A stretch of 26,379 nt of DNA from Conidiobolus incongruus B7586. Its lineage: Eukaryota; Entomophthoromycota; Entomophthoromycetes; Entomophthorales; Conidiobolaceae. A program made the position numbers and the translations under genes. Position 1 is the first letter of the stretch. Each line of letters opens with the position of its first letter. Location: contig JNEM01008113.1 of the NCBI GenBank assembly GCA_000697335.1, forward strand, positions 1 through 26,379, written 5' to 3'. Positions 1 to 10,516 of this stretch are shown here, one piece after another. Below the pieces are notes generated by a model that was not told the DNA's origin, ran no database searches, and was given only the letters and a program-made list of their open reading frames with translations.

Positions 1-1762
1 AATTATTATTTAATTAAAGTATAGCTATATTAGGTAATTAATTTTTAAAAGTTAATTTATTAATAATTGAAATATAATATATATATATAATTTAAAACTA
101 AATAATATTTTATTTATTGGATATATATTATTTGAATTTTAATATAATATCTCAGAATTTTAAATATTAAATTAATTTATTATATTATAATTTATTATTG
201 AATTATTAATATAATCATTAATTAATTAATTTCAAAACTACAATATTAATTAATTAAGTATCACAATTTATTTATAATTACTATATAATATTTTATATCA
301 TTAATATGTTAAAATTTCATTTATTTTATAAAATTATATTTTTTATATTATAAGACTGGTTATTAAAGAATTGACAATATTAAATTATGACATGACTAAA
401 TTATTAATTAATAGTATTAGAACTAAATTAATATCTATAGAGTATTAAAAAGTAATCGCAAAAGGATAATGAATTAATATTACAGTCAAGATGAGTATTG
501 AGTCATCCACGTGTAATTACTCTCTATCAAATTATTATTATGTTAACTGAAGTACTATGTATTATTTAATAATTATCAATTTGTTCATATTATATGTTAT
601 CTCAATATTAAAAATACAATTTTGAAATTGAAGGATATCAGTGTATATTTTCTTATATAGTTATATTAAAAGTATATTTATTAAATTTATATAATATATT
701 GATTTAATAAATATTTAATAAAATAATATTATGAATTAAATGAATATTGGTTGAATATTCAATACTTATATTTGATAAAATAATACAAAACTTTTATTAG
801 TTAGATATGAACTTAATAATGTAAATGTGTTTCAGTATACTATTTAATAAAAATTTAAAATTAAAAGTTAATAATATTATATATATTTTTTATTTTACAC
901 TTGAATAACACAATTAGATTTAATTGGGTTAGAACAAATAAATAAAAAATATTAAGTTATAAATTACACAATAATCATAATGATTGATTAGATGAGAATA
1001 TATAATATATTACCTTAACAGTATTAATAATTTTAATATCACCAATTTAAAAATATAGAAATTATACTTATCTTTACCCATCATTAAAAACATCTGTATA
1101 TCAATTATTTTATTCATTAATATTTAGTACATAATTTTCTTTGAACTCGGATTAAATCAAATTCATGATTATAATTAGCTCTAGAATATTTATAGAAAAA
1201 ATATCAATATTCTAATCACTTGATCCAATTATTGAACACTAGTAACCGTTTAATCAATATTAATATAATCAGTAAACTGTTTCAATATCCCTCTTTTGCC
1301 ATAAGAAGGGATTATAATATTATTACCAAGTCATTTGAAATGTATAATTTTGATTAACCTGAATGACTATTACGAGTCTTGTCAAATGACTGAGATGATT
1401 AGGTTGGAATCAATATTAAAAATCCATTTTTAATAATTTAATCTAAAATTTTTTTGTTGATATTATCTGATTTTTATAATAAAATTATTTATCTTGGAAT
1501 ACAGGAATTGATAATTTAGTACATAAATATTTATCAAGAATGAAGTCTGATAATCGATGAAGCTAGGTGAATTAAATGTATGGTTCACTAAAATTCATGT
1601 GAAATGAAAATTAAATTTATGATTATTAAAATTGATCAATTAAAAATAAAAGTAAACAAATATATTCTCCAAAAATTTTAAATTTATTATTATATATTTC
1701 AAATTTAACTTGGTGAAAGAATTTTGTCTTAGTATAAAAACACTAAATGAATTGATGATTAA

Positions 1763-1850
1763 TAAGTAATGTAACTCTAAAACCTCGTGATTTCTGCGAG
1801 GTGGAGAGTTATATTAACTAAAGTTACTTAGAGTCACATTTGCATTTTTT
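1763..1850. other. Compound inverted repeat followed by a T-run; possible structured RNA
   Basis: Three nested arm pairs are visible: TAAGTAA (1763-1769) with TTACTTA (1824-1830), TAACTCT (1772-1778) with AGAGTTA (1805-1811), and ACCTCG (1782-1787) with CGAGGT (1797-1802), closing a nine-base loop. The inner arms contain G and C, unlike the flanking DNA. A run of six T lies at 1845-1850 on the plus strand, which would suit RNA polymerase III termination. No tRNA-type B box or known RNA family is recognised. It could be a small RNA, a regulatory cruciform or a remnant of a palindromic mobile element. Confidence 0.4.
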
Positions 1851-2772
1851 ATAATAATAATCTTATCAATAATCAAATCTAAAGATCTACTATCTTCAAC
1901 ATCAACCAATCAACGGTGAAGGTGATCAATCTTCCATGCTGTTTCAAATTTGAATTTCAATTGATTGAATCGCCCTAATAAGGCAAGGGTTGCCATATGA
2001 CACTTTTTTAAAATGTGACAGTTTCTAACTAGGCAAATAATGTTGATATTCTAGATAACATTTAGAATGATTTCATTGGCGGATTCTTATAATATTAATT
2101 TATTTAAAAGTGAATGAATCTGATAATTGAATTTTATAGATAACACAAATCAAACTCTATGGGGCAACTTGATCAAATTATTAAAAATTCATGAAATTAA
2201 CATGCTAATGAAATCATTTATAAAAATTTTTTAAAAATTGATAATGATCTAAGTTTTAACTTATTAACTTTGTTCAAACTTAACTGAATATAATAAATTC
2301 AACGCCAATAATGAAAACATCCACCTTAATAATAGCAGAATAATAAATTTTAATCACATTGAATTTTAATCCATTCTAATAATCAAATCAATATAAATCA
2401 CTCTTTCAATCCAATTACATTTTAATCTTTTTTCAAAAACAATTTTATTAAATTGAAAATTAAATTTAAGAATCATCCCTAAAAATTCCGAGATTTTAGA
2501 TAATGATAATTGAACCCTTGATTATAATAAATTGAATAAAATGATCTATCACTTGACACATGCTAATAAACCAAGTCACAAGAATGGGAAATTGGAGGTC
2601 TAAATTTCAAATTCATTGGTTCATTAGAGATAAAAACAGGTCAATACCATCTTATAGAGATCCATCTCTGATATTAATTCATTTGGGTGAATGGAATTGA
2701 TAAATGTATGACTTATCAATATTAAACACTAATCACAGTTAAACTTTATCTAAAAGATCTCATCTGAATCGA

Positions 2773-2777
2773 CCAAT
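2773..2777 (+). promoter_or_regulatory. CCAAT box upstream of the GLT1 TATA box
   Basis: A CCAAT pentamer on the plus strand lies about 75 bases upstream of the TATA element at 2849-2860, the spacing expected for a Hap/NF-Y site. GATAA-type words also occur nearby (for example reversed at 2715-2719 and 2747-2751). They would fit nitrogen-responsive GATA factors but are common by chance in such AT-rich DNA. Confidence 0.35.
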
Positions 2778-2848
2778 CACCTTGAACAGATAGAGGTTTG
2801 TCTTGGAATTAGTTTTTACTGGAATAGTGAATGGATAATGGTTAAAGA

Positions 2849-2860
2849 GGTATAAATACC
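2849..2860 (+). promoter_or_regulatory. TATA box, probable GLT1 core promoter
   Basis: GGTATAAATACC is a strong TATA element set in locally GC-richer DNA. It lies 675 bases upstream of the GLT1 ATG, too far for an unspliced short leader. A clear GTAAGT donor at 3028 and a pyrimidine-rich ...TTCTTAG acceptor at 3527 would remove most of that distance. Confidence 0.45.
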
Positions 2861-3027
2861 TGACAGATCACTAGGTTAAAAGATTAATCTCAATCATCAA
2901 TTATAATTGTAAACGTTTTTTAATTATTTCTTTGGATTAATTGGTTTAATAAGTTAATTGATTGGTTGATCAATATATCAAAACGTTTTACTACTCTTAC
3001 TCCCTTTGTACAGTCTCATACCAAATT

Positions 3028-3527
3028 GTAAGTAATTATTTTTACTTTTTACTGATTTTTGGGTTATTTTTTTGGGTCTCTCCTATCTTTTACATATCAA
3101 TAATAATATCTAATCTATATTGGTTATGCACTATTAAATTGAATTTCCTGCGAATTCCAACTTGTCAAACCCTTATCAACTTATATGAAATCAACCCAAT
3201 TATGCAATCTCCACACTAAACTTAATGAACACCTCAAAATGATTTCATTGGCCATTATTAAAAAGATCAGATAAAATCAAGTTGGTTAACTTATTTTCTG
3301 CCGCGAATTAGACCCTTAAAATTTTGTTTAGTTTTCAGCCCAAATTTTTTATATTTAATTCATATGAATACTAAATGTTTTCAATCATTACTAATCATAA
3401 TTCATTAATTTCATAGATTTTTAATTTATTCAGTTTAAAATATATAAAAATTTTTGTTAAATAATCAATTGGTACATATACATATATAAATATAAAAAAA
3501 ATATAAAATTTATTAATCTTTTCTTAG
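3028..3527 (+). other. Predicted 5'UTR intron of GLT1
   Basis: GTAAGT at 3028-3033 matches the consensus donor. TTTTCTTAG ending at 3527 is a good acceptor, with a TTAAT branch-like word about 12 bases before it, and only seven bases separate it from the ATG at 3535. The result would be a 500-nt leader intron, ten times longer than the coding-sequence introns in this window. The 85-codon open stretch at 2962-3219 crosses the donor and has no protein-like features, so I treat it as leader/intron. The call rests on splice motifs alone. Confidence 0.4.
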
Positions 3528-3534
3528 TATTATC

Positions 3535-6500
3535 ATGCCTCCCAACGTTGAACCCCAATGGGCTGATGCTATTCCCAATCCTCAAGGTTTATACGATCCC
3601 AGCTACGAAAAGGACGCTTGTGGTGTAGGTTTCATTGTCCAGATCAAAGGAAAGCCAAGCCATAAAATTTTATCCGATGCTAGACATCTTTTATGTAATA
3701 TGACCCATCGTGGTGCCACTGGTGCCGATGCTAGAGATGGTGATGGTGCTGGTGTGATGAGTGCTATTCCCCATGATTTTTTCGCTAGAGAATTACTACA
3801 ACTAGGTGTTAGATTACCCCAAAAACAACACTACGCCGCTGGTAATGTTTTCTTCCATCCTGATAGAGTCGAACAACAAAAGATCGCTTTTGAAGAAATT
3901 GCTGATCGCTACCAACTTCGCGTGATCGCCTGGCGTGATGTTCCTGTTGACAACAGCATTTTGGGACCTGTTGCCAAGTCTAAGGAACCTAAAATTCTTC
4001 AACCATTCGTTGTTTTGAAGGGATCCGTCTTTGAATCCAGATTATTCGAAAAACAATTATATTTATTGAGAAAGACTGCCGCTAGAGAAATTGGTGTCAA
4101 GGAATGGTTCTACATCTGTTCCCTTTCTACTCATAACATCACATATAAGGGTCAATTATCCCCTGTCCAAGTATATGACTACTACTTGGATCTTGGAAAT
4201 GCCAATTTTGAGACCCATTTCGCTCTTGTCCACTCTCGTTTTTCCACTAACACTTTCCCCTCATGGAATCGTGCACAACCTCTCAGATTCTGTGCTCACA
4301 ATGGTGAAATCAACACGTTACGTGGTAACAAGAACTGGATGCGTGCCAGAGAAGGTATTATGAAGTCTTCTTTCTTCAAGAATGAACTTGAACAACTCTA
4401 CCCTATCATTGAAGATGGTGGTTCTGACTCTGCTGCTTTCGATAACGTCCTTGAACTCTTACTCATCAACGGAACTATCAGCTTACCTGAAGTTGTCATG
4501 ATGATGGTGCCTGAAGCATGGCAAAATAACCCTCATATGAATCCCGACATTAAAGCCTTCTACCAATGGGCTGCTTGTCTTATGGAACCCTGGGATGGTC
4601 CCGCTTTGTTCACCTTCTCTGATGGTCGCTACTGTGGCGCTTCTCTCGATCGTAACGGTCTCCGTCCCTGTCGTTACTACATTACCAAGGATGATCGCAT
4701 GATCTGTGCTTCCGAAGTCGGTACCATGTACATCGATCCCGAAATCATCATACAAAAGGGTCGTTTGAAGCCTGGTCGTATGCTTTTAGTCGATACTGTC
4801 AGAGGTACTTTAGTCGATGATAACACTTTAAAGCTTGAAGTTGCCAACCGTCAAAGCTTCGGTAACTGGATCCAAGATCAACAATTCACTCTTGATCAAA
4901 TCCACGAATGGTACCGTCAAAGTGGTAAATTACAAACTTACCAACCTGATGAACTCAGCATTAAGGATGATCATCAGCTCACAGTCTTTGGTTTGACGTT
5001 AGAACAACTCAACTTCATCATTGTTCCTATGGCCAAAGATGGTAAAGAAGCTTTAGGTTCCATGGGTAACGATGGTCCTTTGGCTTGTCTCAGCAACCAG
5101 CCCAGATCTATTTTCGAATACTTCCGTCAGCTCTTCGCTCAAGTTACAAATCCTCCTATTGATCCCATTCGTGAAGAGATTATCATGTCTCTCGAGTGCT
5201 ACGTAGGTCCCGAAGGTAACATTCTTGAAATGGATGAAAACCAATGTAATAAGCTGCTCCTCAAATCTCCTATTCTTAATATTGATCAATTGGAATCTGT
5301 CAAGAATATTCATGGATACAAGAATGACTGGACTGTTGAAGTTATCAGCATCCTCTTCCCCAAGAATGAAGGTGTTGCTGGTTACCGTGCTACTATCACT
5401 AGAATCTGCAATGAAGTCACCAAGGCCATTCGCAAGGGTGTCAAAATCATCATCCTTTCCGATCAAGGTGCCAACAAGTTCCTTGTTCCTATCAGCTCTC
5501 TTATTGCTGTTGGTGCTGTTCACCAATATTTGATTGCTAACAAGCAACGTTCCAAGATTGCCCTTATGGTCGATTCTGGTGAAGCTCGTGAAGTCCACCA
5601 CTTCTGTGTTTTGATTGGCTATGGTGCTGATGCCATCTGCCCTCGTCTCGCTATTTCCAGCATTCTCAAGCTCAAACGCGACAATTTGATTGGTCAAGAT
5701 GTTACTCCTGACGTTCTCATTCAGAAATACATCAAGGCTGCCAACAACGGTATCCTCAAGGTTATGTCTAAGATGGGTATTTCCACTCTTCAATCCTACA
5801 AGGGAGCCCAAATTTTCGAAGCCTTGGGTATCGGTGAAGAATTGATTGCCAAGGCTTTCTCTGGTACTGCTTCCCGTATCAAGGGTGCTACAATTGAAAC
5901 TTTTGCTGAAGATGCACTTAAACTCCACGAAAGTGCTTATCCCTCTCGTGAAACTGTCAATGTCAATGGCCTTCCCGAACTTGGTGAATACCAATGGCGT
6001 AAAGGTGGTGAAAAGCACTTGAATGAACCTTCTGCTATTGCTTTACTTCAAGATGCTGTCAGAACCAAGAATGACAATGCTTATGCTTCCTACTCCAAGG
6101 ATGCTCAAGAACAAGTTAAAAACTGTACCCTTCGTGGTCTCCTTGACTTTGACTTCTCCAAAGCCAATCCCATTCCCATTGACGAAGTTGAACCCTGGAC
6201 CAACATTGTCAAGCGTTTCGTCACTGGTGCTATGAGCTACGGTTCCATTTCTTACGAGACTCACACTGCTTTGGCTGCTGCCATGAACCAACTTGGTGGT
6301 AAGAGTAACACTGGCGAAGGTGGTGAAGATCCCATCCGTTCTCAAGGACCCATCAACGGCCAAAACTTGCGTTCTGCCATTAAGCAAGTTGCTTCTGGTC
6401 GTTTCGGTGTTACCAGTTTCTACCTTTCTGACTCTGATGAAATTCAAATTAAGATGGCTCAAGGTGCCAAACCAGGTGAAGGTGGTGAACTTCCCGGTCA

Positions 6501-9500
6501 CAAAGTCACTGATGGTATCGCTAAGACCCGTAAATCTACTCCTGGTGTTGGTTTGATTTCTCCTCCTCCTCACCACGATATTTACTCCATTGAAGATCTT
6601 AAGCAATTAATTTACGATCTTAAGACTGCCAACCCCAGAGCTCGTGTCTCTGTCAAGTTAGTCTCTGAAGTCGGTGTTGGTGTCGTCGCTTCTGGTGTTG
6701 CTAAAGCCCGTGCCGATCACATCTTGATCTCTGGTCACGATGGTGGTACTGGTGCTTCCAGATGGACTGGTATTAAGTATGCTGGTTTGCCTTGGGAATT
6801 AGGTCTTGCAGAAACCCATCAAACCTTAGTTCTCAACGACTTACGTGGTCGTGTCATTGTCCAAACCGACGGTCCAATCAAGACTGGTCGTGATGTTGTT
6901 ATTTCCTGTCTCTTAGGTGCTGAAGAATGGGGTTTCGCTACTACTCCTCTTATTGCCTTGGGTTGTATCATGATGAGAAAATGTCACTTGAACACTTGTC
7001 CTGTCGGTATTGCTACCCAAGATCCCGAACTCCGTGCCAAGTTCGTTGGTCAACCTGAACATGTTATTAACTTCTTCTACTACATTGCTGAAGAAGCTCG
7101 TAGCTTGATGGCTCAATTAGGTTTCCGTACCATCAACGAAATGGTTGGTAGATCTGATTTTCTCAAGCAAGCTATTCCTAAGGATCATACCAAGGCTCTC
7201 AACCTTGACCTCACCCCTATCTTGACTCCTGCCTTCACTTTAAGACGCAATGTTGCCACTTACTGCGTCCTCAAGCAAGATCATAAACTCCATATGCGTA
7301 TGGACAACAAATTCTTGTCCGATGCTGAACAAGCTCTTGAAAAACTTGTTCCTACCAATCTTCAAGGCACCATCGTCAACACCGATCGTACTTTGGGTTC
7401 CACCCTTAGCTACCACATATCCAGAAAGTACGGTGAACAAGGACTCCCTGAAGGTACCATTAACATCAAACTAGTTGGTTCTGCTGGTCAATCCTTCGGT
7501 GCTTTCTTAGTTAAGGGCATCTTCCTCGAACTTGAAGGTGATGCCAACGATTACGTAGGTAAAGGTTTATCTGGTGGTACCATCGCTGTCTACCCCCACA
7601 ACAAGTCTACTTTCCAACCCGAAAAGAACGTCATTGCTGGTAACGTATGCTTATATGGTGCCTCCAGCGGTAAATTGTTCTTGAGCGGTATCGCTGCCGA
7701 ACGTTTCGCTGTCAGAAACTCTGGTGCTTACGCCGTCGTTGAAGGTGTTGGTGATCACGGTTGTGAATACATGACTGGTGGTCGTGTCGTCATTCTAGGT
7801 ACTACCGGTCGTAACTTCGCTGCAGGTATGAGTGGTGGCATTGCCTACGTTCTCTGGAATGAAAAGGAATTCTCTAATCAAGTCAACCCAGAGATGGTCG
7901 ACTTGGAAACCATCAACGAAGACGAAGAAATCAAATTCGTTAAGGGTTTGATCCAAGAACACGTCAAGTACACTGGATCTCCCTTAGGTAAGCGCATCCT
8001 CGACGACTTCAACCACTACTTGCCTCAATTCGTCAAGGTCATGCCCAGAGAATACCGCAAGGTTCTGGAAGCCCAAAAGGCTGCTGAAAAGCGTGCCATC
8101 ACTCCTCCTCCTGAACCCATTAAGCACAAAGTCAGCGACTCTGGCATCCAAGATATTGAAGATGCTCCTATTGATGCCCTTGAAAAACGCCACAAGGTCG
8201 TCGATAAGGTTCGTGGTTTTGTCAAGTACCAGCGTAAGACTGATAACTACCGTGATGCCAAAGATCGTACCAAGGACTGGAAGGAAATTAACAACCGTTT
8301 GACTCCTGCTGAACTCAAGGTCCAAGCTGCTCGTTGTATGGATTGTGGTATTCCATTCTGTCAATCCAATAACGGTTGTCCCATTGGTAACATCATTCCC
8401 AAGTGGAACGATCTCGTCCACAAGGGACAATGGAAGGATGCTCTTGAACGCCTTCAAATGACCAACAACTTCCCTGAATTCACTGGTCGTGTCTGTCCTG
8501 CTCCTTGTGAAGGTGCTTGTGTCTTAGGTATCAATGAACCTCCCGTCTCTATCAAGAGTATTGAAGCTGCTATCATCGACAGAGGTTTCAAGGAAGGTTG
8601 GATCGTCCCTAAACCTCCTCAATCTCGCACTGGCAAGCGTGTTGCTATTGTCGGTTCTGGTCCCGCTGGTTTAGCTGCTGCTGATCAACTTAACAAAGCT
8701 GGTCACACTGTCACCGTCTACGATCGTAACGACCGTGCTGGTGGTCTTCTGATGTATGGTATTCCAAATATGAAGCTTGACAAGGCTGTCGTTCAACGTC
8801 GTCTTGATCTCATGAAAGCTGAAGGTGTTGAATTCGTCTTGAACACCTTCATCGGTAAGGACATCACCATTGAAGATCTCAAAAACTCCAATGATGCCGT
8901 CCTCTTAGCTACTGGTTCTACATGGCCTCGTGATCTCAATGCTCCTGGTCGTCAATTAAACGGTATTCACTTTGCCATGGAGTACTTACAAAAGAACACC
9001 CAAAGCCTGTTAGACTCTGGCTTCAGAGACAGAAGCTACATCGATCCTAAGGGCAAGAACGTCCTCGTCATTGGTGGTGGTGATACTGGTTGTGACTGTA
9101 TTGGTACTTCCATTCGTCACGGAGCTGCTACCGTTACCAATTTTGAATTGTTGCCTCAACCTCCCGCCACTCGTGGTCCTTCCAATCCCTGGCCCACTTA
9201 CCCCAAAGTCTTCAAGGTTGACTATGGTCACGCTGAAGTCCAAGCTCACCACGCCCGCGATCCTCGTGAATACTGTATTCTCACCAAGGAATTCGTTGAC
9301 GATGGTAATGGTAATGTAAAGGGTGTCAACACTGTCCGTGTCAACTGGGAACAAGTTGACGGCAGATGGGTGATGAGCGAAGTTCCCGGCTCCGAAGAAT
9401 TCTTCAAGGCCGAACTCATCTTCCTCTCCATGGGCTTCTTGGGACCCGAAAAAGAAATCCTCGATGGCACCGGCATTGGCTTGAGCAAGACTAACACCAT

Positions 9501-9732
9501 TGCTACACCCCAAGGCTCTTACAAGACCAACGTCGACAAGGTCTTCGCTGTCGGCGACTGTCGCCGTGGACAATCTCTCGTCGTCTGGGGTATCGAAGAA
9601 GGTCGCCAAGGAGCTCGCGAAGTTGATCAATACCTCATGGGCAACACCCTCCTACCCATCTCTGGTGGTATTATCCCCAAGACCACCGATACCATCGCCC
9701 AAGTTTCAGCTGCCGATGGTGCTAAACTCTAA
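3535..9732 (+). CDS. GLT1: Glutamate synthase (NADH), fused alpha and beta chains
   Basis: NADH-GOGAT converts L-glutamine plus 2-oxoglutarate to two L-glutamate; with glutamine synthetase it is the high-affinity ammonium assimilation route. The 2065-aa protein is complete (yeast Glt1 is about 2145 aa). Order of parts: a 28-residue propeptide; Cys29 in DACGVGF, the nucleophile of the class II glutamine amidotransferase domain (about 29-440); a central domain; the FMN/2-oxoglutarate synthase domain with 3Fe-4S cysteines C1144, C1150 and C1155; the GxGxG beta-helix domain; then the beta-type part. That part has two 4Fe-4S cysteine groups (C1601, C1604, C1609, C1615 and C1654, C1658, C1662), an FAD motif GSGPAG at 1707 and an NADH motif GGGDTG at 1847. 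The chain ends in a typical VFAVGDCRRGQ segment. There is one exon of 6.2 kb. Codons favour C-ending and GGT/GCT forms, consistent with high expression. Confidence 0.98.
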   Translation: MPPNVEPQWADAIPNPQGLYDPSYEKDACGVGFIVQIKGKPSHKILSDARHLLCNMTHRGATGADARDGDGAGVMSAIPHDFFARELLQLGVRLPQKQHYAAGNVFFHPDRVEQQKIAFEEIADRYQLRVIAWRDVPVDNSILGPVAKSKEPKILQPFVVLKGSVFESRLFEKQLYLLRKTAAREIGVKEWFYICSLSTHNITYKGQLSPVQVYDYYLDLGNANFETHFALVHSRFSTNTFPSWNRAQPLRFCAHNGEINTLRGNKNWMRAREGIMKSSFFKNELEQLYPIIEDGGSDSAAFDNVLELLLINGTISLPEVVMMMVPEAWQNNPHMNPDIKAFYQWAACLMEPWDGPALFTFSDGRYCGASLDRNGLRPCRYYITKDDRMICASEVGTMYIDPEIIIQKGRLKPGRMLLVDTVRGTLVDDNTLKLEVANRQSFGNWIQDQQFTLDQIHEWYRQSGKLQTYQPDELSIKDDHQLTVFGLTLEQLNFIIVPMAKDGKEALGSMGNDGPLACLSNQPRSIFEYFRQLFAQVTNPPIDPIREEIIMSLECYVGPEGNILEMDENQCNKLLLKSPILNIDQLESVKNIHGYKNDWTVEVISILFPKNEGVAGYRATITRICNEVTKAIRKGVKIIILSDQGANKFLVPISSLIAVGAVHQYLIANKQRSKIALMVDSGEAREVHHFCVLIGYGADAICPRLAISSILKLKRDNLIGQDVTPDVLIQKYIKAANNGILKVMSKMGISTLQSYKGAQIFEALGIGEELIAKAFSGTASRIKGATIETFAEDALKLHESAYPSRETVNVNGLPELGEYQWRKGGEKHLNEPSAIALLQDAVRTKNDNAYASYSKDAQEQVKNCTLRGLLDFDFSKANPIPIDEVEPWTNIVKRFVTGAMSYGSISYETHTALAAAMNQLGGKSNTGEGGEDPIRSQGPINGQNLRSAIKQVASGRFGVTSFYLSDSDEIQIKMAQGAKPGEGGELPGHKVTDGIAKTRKSTPGVGLISPPPHHDIYSIEDLKQLIYDLKTANPRARVSVKLVSEVGVGVVASGVAKARADHILISGHDGGTGASRWTGIKYAGLPWELGLAETHQTLVLNDLRGRVIVQTDGPIKTGRDVVISCLLGAEEWGFATTPLIALGCIMMRKCHLNTCPVGIATQDPELRAKFVGQPEHVINFFYYIAEEARSLMAQLGFRTINEMVGRSDFLKQAIPKDHTKALNLDLTPILTPAFTLRRNVATYCVLKQDHKLHMRMDNKFLSDAEQALEKLVPTNLQGTIVNTDRTLGSTLSYHISRKYGEQGLPEGTINIKLVGSAGQSFGAFLVKGIFLELEGDANDYVGKGLSGGTIAVYPHNKSTFQPEKNVIAGNVCLYGASSGKLFLSGIAAERFAVRNSGAYAVVEGVGDHGCEYMTGGRVVILGTTGRNFAAGMSGGIAYVLWNEKEFSNQVNPEMVDLETINEDEEIKFVKGLIQEHVKYTGSPLGKRILDDFNHYLPQFVKVMPREYRKVLEAQKAAEKRAITPPPEPIKHKVSDSGIQDIEDAPIDALEKRHKVVDKVRGFVKYQRKTDNYRDAKDRTKDWKEINNRLTPAELKVQAARCMDCGIPFCQSNNGCPIGNIIPKWNDLVHKGQWKDALERLQMTNNFPEFTGRVCPAPCEGACVLGINEPPVSIKSIEAAIIDRGFKEGWIVPKPPQSRTGKRVAIVGSGPAGLAAADQLNKAGHTVTVYDRNDRAGGLLMYGIPNMKLDKAVVQRRLDLMKAEGVEFVLNTFIGKDITIEDLKNSNDAVLLATGSTWPRDLNAPGRQLNGIHFAMEYLQKNTQSLLDSGFRDRSYIDPKGKNVLVIGGGDTGCDCIGTSIRHGAATVTNFELLPQPPATRGPSNPWPTYPKVFKVDYGHAEVQAHHARDPREYCILTKEFVDDGNGNVKGVNTVRVNWEQVDGRWVMSEVPGSEEFFKAELIFLSMGFLGPEKEILDGTGIGLSKTNTIATPQGSYKTNVDKVFAVGDCRRGQSLVVWGIEEGRQGAREVDQYLMGNTLLPISGGIIPKTTDTIAQVSAADGAKL

Positions 9733-10516
9733 ATATCCATGTAATGCAATGTCTTTCCCCAAAAAACTAAAATATTATTGACATAAAAATTAAACTTTAA
9801 ACCAAATAAAATAATCCAAAATTCTTATTTTAAAGATACTTGCATATATCTAATTAATATTTAAATGACTAAATTTCACTACTATTTAGTTTCGAATTCA
9901 TAATAAAATTTCAATTTTCTTGTATTAGTTTGAATATGTATTAATATATAACTATGAACTCAATGACTTATAAAAATTAATAAATCTTATATGTGATTCA
10001 AATAATGACAATATATACATAAAGATATGAATCAATTAAAACAATTAAAATTCAGGTATTAAATTTTCTATTATCAAAATTAATCATATTATCAATATTT
10101 TATTAATTAAGCATTAGTCAAATATATTTATTATTTATTAAAATCAATTAAAAAATTAATATGAAAAGAAAAAATAGAAAACTTTTCATTCAAAATTTAC
10201 AAATAAATTAACAGTTGGAAAAATTAATTTAAATAAAATATTAAAAGAATTATAAAATTAAAAAATTAGACAATAATAAGATGCTATCAAAATAATTTGA
10301 AATAGAAACTATTAGATAAATAATAACATTAAATAATAATTATCAAAATTCTGAATACTAATATTATAAAACTAAATTAAAAACTATCTAAAATAATTAA
10401 AATTTATAAATATTTTATAACAAATATTAGATGTAAATCTATTATTTATCACATATAGTACTTGTTGACTTTCAACCTGACAAACTTTATGTATTTTTAA
10501 ATTTTATAACGAGATG
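9733..10516. other. AT-rich intergenic region between GLT1 and the GPCR gene
   Basis: The 3' ends of GLT1 (plus) and the GPCR gene (minus) face each other across this stretch. It is almost entirely A+T with no open frame of note. It should hold both polyadenylation regions; AATAAA-type words such as the one near 9807 are present but not distinctive. Confidence 0.6.

Larger units (their letters stand above)
1..2848. other. AT-rich intergenic region without a recognisable gene
   Basis: Nearly all A+T with stops in every frame; no ORF here looks like a protein. It holds short AT repeats, a compound inverted repeat at 1763-1830 (listed separately) and a slightly GC-richer patch around 1880-2060. 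That patch has a CCAAT motif at 1906 but no open frame of note. The last 250 bases gain GC and motifs as the GLT1 promoter is approached. Confidence 0.7.

Noticed and set aside
1-2848. Transposon or retroelement remnants in the AT desert
   Set aside because: No transposase, reverse transcriptase or terminal repeats could be recognised; only AT-rich simple sequence and short inverted repeats.
2962-3219. 85-codon plus-strand open frame upstream of GLT1
   Set aside because: It starts at an ATT-rich leader context, crosses a consensus GTAAGT donor, is low-complexity hydrophobic and has no protein-like composition. Better read as leader plus intron.
5053-6018. 321-codon minus-strand open frame inside GLT1
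   Set aside because: Antisense shadow of the strongly biased GLT1 codon pattern; GLT1 domains cover the same bases.
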